Below, piece by piece: positions 50,201 to 62,300 of a stretch of 64,000 nt of DNA. This DNA is from Inia geoffrensis (Eukaryota; Chordata; Mammalia; Artiodactyla; Iniidae). The stretch covers positions 127,844,695 through 127,908,694 of the forward strand of contig CM070904.1 in the NCBI GenBank assembly GCA_036417435.1. Direction: 5' to 3'. Made by a program: the position numbers and the translations under genes. A model generated the notes under the pieces. It did not search any database, was not told where the DNA came from, and saw only the letters and a list, made by a program, of their open reading frames with translations. Every line of letters begins with the position of its first letter. The first letter of the stretch is position 1.

Positions 50201-53200
50201 ACCTGTATGCAGAAAACTATAAGACACTGATGAAAGAAATTAAAGATGATACAAACAGATGGAGAGATATACCATGTTCTTGGATTGGAAGAATCAATAT
50301 TGTGAAAATGACTATACTACCCAAATCAATCTACAGATTCAATGCAATCCCTATCAAATTACCAATGGCATTTTTTTCAGAACTAGAACAAAAAACCTTA
50401 AAATTTATATGGAGACACCAAAGACCCCGAATAGCCAAAGCAGTCTTGAGGGGAAAAAACGGAGCTGGAGAAATCAGACTCCCTGACTTCAGACTATACT
50501 ACAAAGCTACAGTAATCAAGACACTGGCACAAAAACAGAAATATAGATCAATGGAACAGGATAGAAAGCCCACATATAAACCCACGCACCTATGGTCAAG
50601 TAATCTATGACAAAGGACGCAAGGATACACAATGGAGAAAAGACAGTCTCTTCAATAATTGGTGCTGGGAAAACTGGACAGCTACATGTAAAAGAATGCA
50701 ATCAGAACACTCCCTAACACCATACACAAAAATAAACTCAAAATGCATTAGAGACCTAAATGTAAGACCAGACACTATAAAACTCTTAGAGGAAAACAGA
50801 GGAAGAACACTCTTTGATATGAATCACAGCAAGAGCTTTTTTTTTTTTTTTTTTTTTTTTTTGCATGCAGTACGCGGGCCTCTCACTGTTGTGGCCTCTC
50901 CCGCTGCGGAGCACAGGCTCCGGACGCGCAGGCTCAGTGGCCATGGCTCACGGGCCCAGCCGCTCTGCGGCATGTGGGATCTTCCCGGACCGGGGCACGA
51001 ACCCGTGTCCCCTGCATTGGCAGGCGGACTCTCAACCACTGCGCCACCAGGGAAGCCCCAGCAAGAGCTTTTTTGATCCACTTCCTAGAGTAATGGAAAT
51101 AAAAACAAAAATAAAACAAATGGGACCTAATGAAACTTAAATGCTTTTGCACAGCAAAGGAAACTATAAACAAGACAAAAAGACAACCCTCAGAATGGGA
51201 GAAAATATTTGCAAATGAATCAACAAAGGGTTAATCTCCGAAATATATAAACAGCTCATGCAGCTCGATATTAAAAAACATGCAACCTAATCCAAAAATG
51301 GGCAGAAGACCTAAATAGACATTTCTCCAAAGAAGACATACAGATGGCCAAGAAGCACATGAAAGGCTGCTCAACATCACTAATTATTAGAGAAATGCAA
51401 ATCAAAACTACAATGAGGTATCACCTCACACCAGTTAGAATGGGCATCCCACTACTGGGCATATACCCAGAGAAAACCATAATTCAAAAAGACACATGCA
51501 CCCCAATGTTCACTGCAGCACTATTTACCATAGCCAGGTCATGGAAGCAACCTAAATGCCCATCGACAGATGAAGGGATAAAGAAGATGTGGTACATATA
51601 TACAATGGAATATTACTCAGCCATAAAAAGGAAGGAAATTGGGTCATTTGTAGAGACATGGATGAATCTAGAGACTGTCATACAGAGTGAAATAAGTCAG
51701 AAAGAGCAAAACAAATAGTGTATATTAATGCATACATGTGGAACCTAGAAAAATGGTACAGATGAACCAGTTTGTAGGGCAGAAATATAGACACAGATGT
51801 AGAGAACAAACATATGGACACCAAGGGCGGAAAGCAGAGGGGCAGGGGGTGGTGGTGGTGGTATGAATTGGGAGATTGGGATTGACATGTATATATTAAT
51901 ATGTATAAAATGGATAACTAATAAGAACCTGCTGTATAAAAAAATAAAATAAAATTTAAAAAGTTTAAATTATAAATAAACAAACAAATAAATAAATATT
52001 AAAAAAAGAAGTCCACACACCACAACTAAAGATCATGCATGCCGCAACGAAGATTCCCACATGGTGCAGCCAAAATAAATAAATAAGTAAATAAACAAGC
52101 AAACAAATAAATATTAAAAACAAACCTAAAAACAAATTCAGGAGTACAGGCTTTCTTTAACCACACTGATGTTATCTGCCTATCCATTTTCCAAGACTGA
52201 AAGTCCCTGTTCTCAGTGACATTAACGTAATTGTTTGCTTTATCACACACACACATTCACACCTGCGTGTGTGAGATGTGTGTACACATAATGTAGAAAC
52301 AGCAGAAGGAAATATGCCAAAATGTTAACATTAGTGGGATAAGGGATAATGAGGGGTTTTAATATTTTTCTTTTAACCCATTTTTATATATCCCAAATTT
52401 CTACAATAAACATGTATTATTAGTAGTCAGACAAGAAAAAAGAATGATCTTATTTTTAAAACCACAGCTGGCTTACCACCTTTCAAGCAATCCAAACTAT
52501 TCTTTTAGTGAATACATAGAATTTTTTAACGCATATTATGTAAACCCTACCCTTAGGGTCTCAAAATCCTAACTACAGGTTCCCACTGCTCCCCATACCA
52601 AACATCCACAGACCCCGGCCAGCCAAAGTAAAATTCCTTACATCTCTCACAGATATTGTTTCTTCTACTATGATCTCCATCTCTGTTCCAGGCTGAACAT
52701 CACTCCCCACAGCGAAAAAGAGGAACAGCTAAGATCAAGATAGAGGTATAAATGCAATTTAATTTGAATTTCAAAATTCTATAAATATATTATTTATTTC
52801 TAAAACCAGAAAGCCAATGGTCATAAAACTTTAATAAAAATCTCAAATTATGGGGGCTTCCCTGGTGGCGCGGTGGTTGAGAGTCCGCCTGCTAATGCAG
52901 GCGACACGGGTTCGTGCCCCGGTCCGGGAAGATCCCACATGCCGCGGAGCGGCTGGGCCCGTGAGCCATGGCCGCTGAGCCTGCGCGTCGGAGCCTGTGC
53001 TCCGCAACGGGAGAGGCCACAACAGTGAGAGGCCCATGTGCCGCTAAAAAAAAAAACAAAAAACTCAAATTATGTAAAAACAAATCTACGTTGGGTATTT
53101 TAAAGTTACAATTTAAACAATAATCTTGACTACCTAGAAATGTAATATTCTTTATCACCAATGTTTTTACTCCTAAGAAACATCTCTCACAGACATTATT

Positions 53201-56200
53201 TATTCTAGTAAGATCTCCATCTCTCTCTCAGTCATTCCTCAGAGAGATTTGCAATTACTATACACTATAAGCATTAACTGTGTTTTTTCTGAGTCATTAG
53301 TTTGTGATATTTTCTGTCCAGAGGTCCCATATACTTTAACTCCCTGGAACCCACAGGAAAAATGTAAATCTGATCTCGTCAATTCAGTTCTTTACAGCCC
53401 TATTTTTCCTTTCTAACTCAACTGCACTTGTCATGTTTTTTGTCCTATGATCTTGTCATGCACTACTATTTGTTATAGTTTGGGGAAGAACAAATTAAAG
53501 GGGAGGTAGTTGGGAAAACTAATGAAGTGGATTAGCTCCATATCAGGGATCTAGGAGCCATGGGGATCCTGATATGAGTTTAGCTTATCATGATACAGAG
53601 TCTTAACAGTAAGGACATCATTATGGCTTTTGGACTGTAATGAAAGTTTATTAAGTAGGTAGGGTTCTAGGCAAAGGTCAACCTGATAGTATTCTGTAAA
53701 TAAAATGAATGCCGATAAAGAAAAATCTGCTGTGAGTCTATTATATTATTGCAGGGAGTAATTAAGTTCAAAATCAGTATACTGTATTTCATTAAATCTA
53801 AAATACTGCCAGTTGTTACTTATTATTTTATGCACTACTAAGAAAGGAAGCATAGCATCAGCTACAGTGCAGGATGCCACTGACTGTAAGATGCACCTTC
53901 ATCTCACAGATGTTAAAATATAGGAGAAAAAGTGTACATTTTACAATTTATGAATTATGGTGGTTGAAACTGGTGGCCACTCAACTTTAAAGATCTCTCT
54001 TAACCACAAAATCTTCACAGAAAAACAACCTTATGAATATACTTTGACATAGTATTTTTGACTTAAACACTGAGAACTATATGGATGTATTCCTAAATAA
54101 AAGGTATCGTTTAAGGAAAAGAAAAATTTTAAGAAAAACAGTATTACCACACTAGTTAAGGAATGAATCACACAGTTAAGAACTTCTGATCACGGTAAGG
54201 TTGGTTTGGGTCTGTCAGGTGATCTCCTTTTACCTGAGAAGAAGTTGGTGCTTTTCCAGGACACAGTCCCAATGAACTCCCCATCTTCAATTCTGCTTCC
54301 TTCAAAGTATAATTGTCTGGCACTAAAAAAGAATTTTGATAACATGGTAAATGTTATTAATTCCTACCTTTGGGCAAACTACTACACTGAAATCAGCCTT
54401 TCTTTGTAAATCAAGAACGTTAAGAAAGAAAAAAACTGAGTCATACTCCATGCAAAAGCATTATATACAGTTATGTTTGATCTTAGATTTTCTCACTCTA
54501 GGACGTATACTCTTGTTATCTGTACAGCAATGCTAAGAAATAAGAGGCAACTATGAATGTTCTAGATTCATACTTAACAAAAGAGAGCTGTTGTTTGCAT
54601 GGATTATGTAATATTCTGAATTGATTCATGCATGATGGACTAGCTTCTTCCAAGTTTAAAGCTGCTATGGTGACTACCATCAAAAGAGTAAATTAAGTCT
54701 AATGACAACATGTGTTACAGAGGTAAGAACCAAGGCTCTGGTTACTGTGATAATGGTTACTGTGATAACTGGTATCACGATGAAATCAGCAAAACAAATA
54801 AAAAACTTTGATAATAAATCTAGAAAGATACAACTAGGGCAAAACCATGACTAAAATGCACGTCAGCTAATCAGAAAGACAGGTGTTTTCCTTTAGAAAA
54901 CAGAAGTGTTTGATTTTTGGTTAAGACTGTTTGTAATTCACAAGGAAGACACCTGGGTGAAAGTCTGTTCTACAAACCAGTTTCTAAAAGGTAACTTAAG
55001 AATATTAGGTATTGGAAGTCACTGTTTAAGGTAAAAGTGTTGAGAAAGATAGGTGGCATGAGTAGGTGTCAGCTTTTGAAGGCTACCAGAAAGATTTACC
55101 TGGACAAAGAAGCTTCCCGTTTCTATCAATAGGCCTCAAACAGCTGTCCTCGGCTATAAATAAAAAGATGCTGGTGAGTGCAGCAAACAAAGAAAACCAG
55201 AGAGAGATGCTATACTGTGTTAATTAGCAGGAAGCTAAAAAAACAAAAAAACAAGCCAAAAAACCCAACAACAAAAAAACACATACAGGCAGTCTTCCCT
55301 TTGCACAGCAGTGCAGGACCCTAAGAACACCTGTGCAAGTTGAAACTGTGCACAGAAATCTTAAAAAAAATTATGATTGTACAGTGACCTTTAAAATTTT
55401 TTGTCAAAACATTAAAAACTCTGTCAGTTATACATGTACAGTGAAATAAAAAAATAGCAAACTAATATTTACACTGTAATTTAAAACACTACAGGGGGTT
55501 TCCCTGGTGGCGCAGTGGTTAAGAATCCGACTGCCAATGCAGGGGACACGGGTTTGAGCCCTGGTCTGGGAGGATCCCACATGCCGCAGAGAAACTAAGC
55601 CCAGGCGCCACAACTACTGAGCCTGCGCTCTAGGGCCCGTAAGCCACAACTGCTGAGCCCACATGCTGCAACTACTGAAGCCCATGCGCCTAGATCCTGT
55701 GCTCCGCAACAAGAGATGCCACCGCAGTGAGAAGCCCCTGCACCGCAACGAAGAGCAGCCCCCACTCGGCACAACTGGAGAAAACCTGTGCGCAGCAACC
55801 GAGACCCAACACAGACAAAAATAATAGATTAAAAAAAAAAACCACTACAGACACTGAGAATTAAAATGTTTTCTTTGTAAAAAAACACAAGAATAGTTTA
55901 AATAGGGATTGCTTTTGTCTCGTAGAGCCTGCAGTACAGGGTGAACATCTTCTCTAGCCCCTAATGATACTCTAAGTTTGGATCAGCTACCAGTATTTTG
56001 TTTCGTACTTTCAATTTCATGAAATATCTCCTAGAGCTCCTTTAATATGAAGTTTTTCTGCCAGCGTCGACTCCTCTGGGACACCTTCATACACTTTTCG
56101 TCACAACCACTTTCCTCACTCCTGTGAGTTTATGTTAAGTTCCTCTGGCTGCACATCTGGATTCTCTCAAATGACAGCAGTGCCAGCATTCCCACAGCCA

Positions 56201-56269
56201 GCTATTTCTTCTACAGCTCCATATACTTTTTTCTCTCTCTCTCTTTTTTTAATATATATATATATATAT

Positions 56270-56304
<35 letters not shown>

Positions 56305-59300
56305 TTGGCTGTGTTGGGCCTTTTATGGCTGCGTGCGACTTTCTCTAGTTGCAGTGAGCAGGGGCTACTCTTCGTTGTGGTGCGCGGGCTTCTCTTGTTG
56401 CGGAGCACGGGCTCTAGGTGCATGGGCTTCAGTAGTTGTGACTCATGGGCTCTAGAGCGCAGGCTCAGTAGTTGTGGCGCACAGGCTTAGTTGCTCTGCA
56501 GCATGTGGGATCTTCCCGGACCAGGGCTCAAACCCATGTCCCCTGCACTGGCAGGCAAATTCTTAACCACTGTGCCACAAGGCAAGTCCCATACACTTTT
56601 GTTTCTTTCCTGCACTTTCACCATTGTTGGCTACTTCGATTATCCATTCTTGTAAAATGTTACCTGAGTTTACCACTGGGAGAAAAGGAGGCAATAAACT
56701 ACACACTTTGTTGTCTATGTGGTGAAATTAATAGCAGCTATGTACTGACCAATTACTAATAGGATTTAAAGAGTGAAGTAACTGGTCACTGATCATGATG
56801 TACATGTTATTTCACAGAGATCTGTAGACTAAAGAGCTAGTAGCAAGGTTTGTACCTTATGCAATTACTCAGTTAACATCCAGTGGCAGCTGAAATCTGA
56901 ACCATGCTGCTGGGTAGCGGTGATGAACGGTGGCAACTGAAATTCATGTGTATTAGAACTGCACAGACTCTGCCTCAATTTAAAATAAGTTAGGTGATTT
57001 TTATGCTTAGTTATTAGTAAATGGATTAGGGCCAGTATGCCCTGTTTTTGAGGATGGAAAGACTCCTGCTTTGTGGGAAGAAGTATATTAGGTTTTAATT
57101 CCAAACAATTCTTACCAAGTTGCATATGAGGTGGGGGAATTCAAAGGGGTGGAGGCTTCTGAGAGGGCAGGAATGCCATGGGCCTTAGAAGTTCTAACTT
57201 TATCTGAACAGAACAGAATCTCTTTGAGATTCCTGAGTTCTAGCCCTATACTACAGTAATGTGAAGCCAGCATAGAATTCTAATACAAACTCCTTGACAA
57301 CTGAAACAGCTTATGTAAAAGAGTTCTCCAATTTAAAAAATGTTAATTTAAAATACTGTTTTTAAAAAAATTTTCACTTTCATTCAACACACACCATGTA
57401 TCTTCTATGTGCCAGGCACTGTCCTAGAAGCTGACAATAAGGAAAACAGCCATGGACTCTGCCCGCAAAGAGCCTCACCTAATGGGGGAGGTGGACATTC
57501 ATAACACAAAACACAGGTAGTTACCGTGTAAGTGCTACGAAGGGAAGGACAGGGCGTTAGAGTACGATAGACAGATTAACTGAGATTGTGACGGAAATAA
57601 CATTTCAGCTGAGACCAAATGAGTGACTGAAGTTAGCAGATGAAGAGTAAAGGGAACAGAGTTCAAAAAAGATTACAGAACTAAGAAGTCGCAGGGGGGC
57701 TTCCCTCACTGTGCAGTGGTTAAGAATCCACCTGCCGATGCAGGGGACATGCGTTTGATCCCTGGTCCGGGAAGATCCCACAGGCTGCAGAGGAACTAAG
57801 CCCGTGCGCCACAGCTACAGAGCCTGCGCTCTAGAGCCCGGGAGCCACAACTACTGAAGCCTGTGTGCCTAGAGCCCAAGCTCCGTAACAAGAGAAGCCA
57901 CCACAGTGAAGAGCAGCCCCCGCTCTCCACAACTAGAGAAAGCCCACGCGCAGAAACAAAGAACCAACAAAGCCAAAAATAAATATGTAAAAACAAAAAA
58001 CCTCACTTTGCTTAAAAAAAGAAAAAAAAAAATGTATCGGGGGTGGAAGAGAGCCTGTGACCAGAAATTCCACGAAGTCGGCATGGGAAGTACGCTGTGA
58101 ATAAGCAGGTGAGTGGACTGCAAGGAGGTGAGTTAGGCAGTGGTCAGACGAAGCAAGTTCCTGTAGGCCAGGAGCCCGCAGGCAATACACTACCAAGTAC
58201 AAAGAGCACAACAGGGCTTTGAGCAGAGGGTGACATGATCTGATTCACCTACGTTTAAGAAGATCACTTGCTATGTAAAGAATAGTTTGGAGGGAAGAAG
58301 GAGTGGAAGAAAGGAGATCTGTGACATGGGAAGACAACAAACTATTAATTTTAATAAACCATATATTCTTTTTTTTTTTTTTTTGCGGTACGCAGGCCTC
58401 TCACCGCTGCAGCCTCTCCTGCTGCGGAGCACAGGCTCTGGACACGCAGGCTCAGCGGCCATGGCTCACAGGCCCAGCCGCTCCGCGGCACGTGAGATCC
58501 TCCCGGACCGGGGCACGAACCCACGTCCCCCTGCATCGGCAGGCAGACGCTCAACCACTGCGCCACCAGGGAAGCCCGCATAAACCATATATTCTTAAGT
58601 AACTTTACTGAAGTATAATTTACTTATAATAAAACACATCCAGTTTAAGTGCACAGTTTAAAAGAGGTCGATGAAAACACTCAGTAACCACCAGCAAATT
58701 GAGATATAATTTGCGTCACCCCCTAAATTCCCTCATGCCACTCCGTAGTCAATCCCCCATCCCCTAATTCTGATCTGCCTCTGTAACTACAGCTTAGGTT
58801 TTCTTTTTTGACAATTTCATATCGATAAGTGGAATCCTAAGAGTATTACTCTTTTGTGACTAGCTTCTTTTGCTCGGCATGATGTCTTTGAGATTCATCC
58901 ATGTTTTGCATGGGGTGGTAGTTTACTTCTTTTATTGATGAATAGTATCCCATTGTATGGATACACCACAATTTGTTCACCTGCTCACTGGTATTTGGAT
59001 TGTTTCCCATTTTTGGTTATGAACATTTACATACAGTATTTGTAAGGATACATGTTTTAATTTTTCTTGGATAAAAATCCAGGAGAATTGATAAGTGAAT
59101 GTTTAAATTCACAGGAAATAAGCTAACTCCTTACCAAAGTGACTGTAACATTTTACACTCCCACCAGCAATACGCGGCAGTCCCAGTTGCTCCACATCTT
59201 TGATATCACTTAGCTTTGTCAGCATCTAAAATTTTAATCATTCTACTAAGCGTGCAGTGATGTGTCATTACGGTTTTAGTTTGTTGGCTAATGATACTAA

Positions 59301-62300
59301 GCATCTTCTCCTGTGCTTATTGGGTGTTCATAGGTAGATTTTCTTTTGTAAAGTGGCTTCCCAATTTGGGTTGTCTTCTGATTAGGTTATAAGTATTTTT
59401 TATATATCCTGGATGCAAGTCTATTGTCAAATACATGTTTTATAAATTTTTTCTCTCAGTTTGTGGCCTGCCTTTTCAAATGCCTTTAAAATTTTGTAGT
59501 TGTCCAATTTGCTTTTACTTTCATGGTTTGTACTAAGTCCTATCTTTTAAAAAAAAATCTCTTCCTTATGGTAAAAATAACAGAGGTTTTCTATGTTTTC
59601 CCCCAGAAGTTTTATAGTTTTAGGTTTTAACACTGAAGTCTATGATCCTTTTTTTTTTTTTTTTAAATTTATTTTTGGCTGTGTTGGGTCTTCGTTGCTG
59701 CGCACAGGCTTTCTCTAGTTGTGGCAAGCGGGGGTTACTGTTCATTGCAGTACGCAGGCTTCTCACTGCAGTGGCTTCTCTTGTTGTGGAGCATGGGATC
59801 TAGAGCGCAGGCTTAGTAGTTGTGGTGCACGGGCTTAGTTGCTCCGCGGCATGTGGGATCTTCCCGGACCAGGGGTTGAACCCATGTTCACTGCATTGGC
59901 AGATGGATTCTTAACCACTGCGCCACCAGGGAAGTTCTATGATCCATTTTGAGTTCATTTTTTACATGATGTAAGGCAAAGTTGGAGGTTCATTTTTGCA
60001 TCTATTGATATCCAATTGGTCCAGCACTGTATGCTGAAAGAGTATCTTTCCCCATGGAAATACCTTGGCACTTCTGTTGAAAGTCAACTGACTAAATACG
60101 TTTGCATCTATTTCTGGCTTTTCAATGTAGTTCTGTTGTAAATACTCTGGAACATTTCCACATACAAGCTCTGTTGCACATTCTTCTTCTTAAAAGAGCC
60201 CGTAAAAAATATAAAACCTATTCTTAGCTCCCTGGCTGTGCAGAAGCAGGTTGTAGGCCACACGTGCTGAACTCTGCTCCATATGTCTACCCTCATGACT
60301 ACACACACTGTCTTGATTTCTATAGTTTCAGAGTAAGTCTTGAAATCAGATGGTATAACTCTTCCAACTCTGTTCTTTATTTCCTCTAAAATTGTTATGG
60401 ATACTTTAGGTTCTTTGCATTTCCACATAAATTTAAGAATCAGCTTGTCAATTACTACCAAAAAAAAAGAAACCTGCCAGAATTTTGAGTGAGAATGCAC
60501 TGAATGTACAAATAAATTTTGAGAGAATTAGCCTCTTAATAGTACTGTGTCTTCTGATCCAAGAATATGGTGCATCATTTAATTTATTTGGGTCTTCTTT
60601 TATTTTTCATGGCAATGTTTTCTCGTTTCTGGTGCACAGGTCTTCCACATATCTTGTTAAATTTACCCCCAAGTATTTCATGATAGTTTATGCTATTATA
60701 AATGTTTTAATTTAATTTTCCATTTTTTTGTTGCTAGTAAACATATATGGATTTTTCTATATTGATTTTGAGTTCTTGTTAAAAACTCACTTATTAATTC
60801 TGGTAGTTTTAATAGGATCCTTAGAGTATACAAATAGATGATAAGCACATCAACAGTGCTCACCATCACTGCATCAGGAAAATGCAATTAAACATAGGAG
60901 ATACCAATTCACGGTCACTAAAATGGCTACAATCAAAAAGACAATTATAGGACTTCCCTGGTGGCACAGTGGTTAAGAATCCACCTGCCAATGCATGGGA
61001 CACAGGTTCAAGCCCTGGTCCAGGAAGATCCCACATGCCGTGGAGCAACTAAGCCTGTGCGCCACAACTACTGAGCCTGTGCTCTAGAGCCTCTGAGCAA
61101 CAACTACTGAGCCCATGTGCCACAACTACTGAAGCCCGCACACCTAGAGCCTGTGCTCCACAATAAGAGAAGCCACCGCAGTGAGAAGTCCACATTCGCC
61201 GCAACTAGAGAAAGCCTGTGCGCAGCAGCGAAGACCCAACACAGCCAAAAATAAACAAAATAAAATAAAAAGGACAACTGTAAATAATGGCAAGGATGTG
61301 AAGAAACTGCAGCCCTGATACACTGTCAGTGGGTATGTAAATGATTCAGCCACTTTGGAAAATAGTACGGCAGTTTCTTATAAAGTTAAACATAACTTTG
61401 CCATATGACCCAGCAATTCCAATTCGGTACATCTACCCAGGAGAAATGAAAACACAGGTCTATACAAAGACATAAGGTTTATAGCGGAATCAGTCATAAA
61501 AGCCCCAAAGTGGAAACAATCCAAATGTCCATCAACTGGTAATGAACAAACAAAATGTGATATATCCATACAATCCATACAATATATTCCTTTTTATCCA
61601 GTCAGCAATAAAAAGGAACAAACTATTGAAACATGCTAAATCATGGATGAATCTCAAAAATGATATGCTGAGTGAAAGAAGCCAGACACAAAAGACTACA
61701 TATAACATGCTTTCATTTACATGAAATGTCCAGAAAAGCAAGTCATAAGAAAGAGAAAGTAGACGAATGGCTGTCAGGGGCTTGCTATGCAAATGGGAAC
61801 GAGAGATCTTTTTGGAGTGATGAAACTCTTCTAAAACTGGACTGCTGTGATGGTTGTACGACTTTATACATTTACTAATAATCACTGAATTACGCTTAAA
61901 ATGGATGTTTTATGATATGTAAATTATACCTCAGTAAAGCTGTAAAAGAAAACTCAATGCCAAGTGAATAGTGAGTTTGTAGAATGTTATATTCATTAAG
62001 ATAGAATCTACATAAATGTAAAAATACAATATACACACACACATAGAGAGAGAGAGGTATAATATATATAGTGCAATGTGAATGCACGAACTAGATACAC
62101 ACCCAAATCAGATATACTGGCTGCATCTGGGGAGGGATGATAGGTCTGAAGAGGAGAACATAGAGGACTTTATTTGTAATGTTTGAGGCAAAAACAAACA
62201 CATGGCAAGATGTTAACATTTGTCCATTTTGGGTGGTAGATACGTGAGTTTTCCCTAAATTATTTTTTGTACTCTCCCATATTTTTTCCAATTAAAAATC

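Larger units (their letters stand above)
46843..51990 (+). mobile_element. Nearly full LINE-1 (about 5.1 kb), inactive
   Basis: The element contains an ORF1-like region (about 46.98-47.83 kb, several stops) and an ORF2 from 47891. ORF2 is split into endonuclease (47891-48181, 48310-48765) and reverse-transcriptase parts (48783-49400, 49474-50610). Later ORF2 sequence is at 51344-51718. It ends in an A-rich tail near 51990 and lies antisense to USP40. A young SINE at 50843-51058 interrupts it. Confidence 0.93.
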
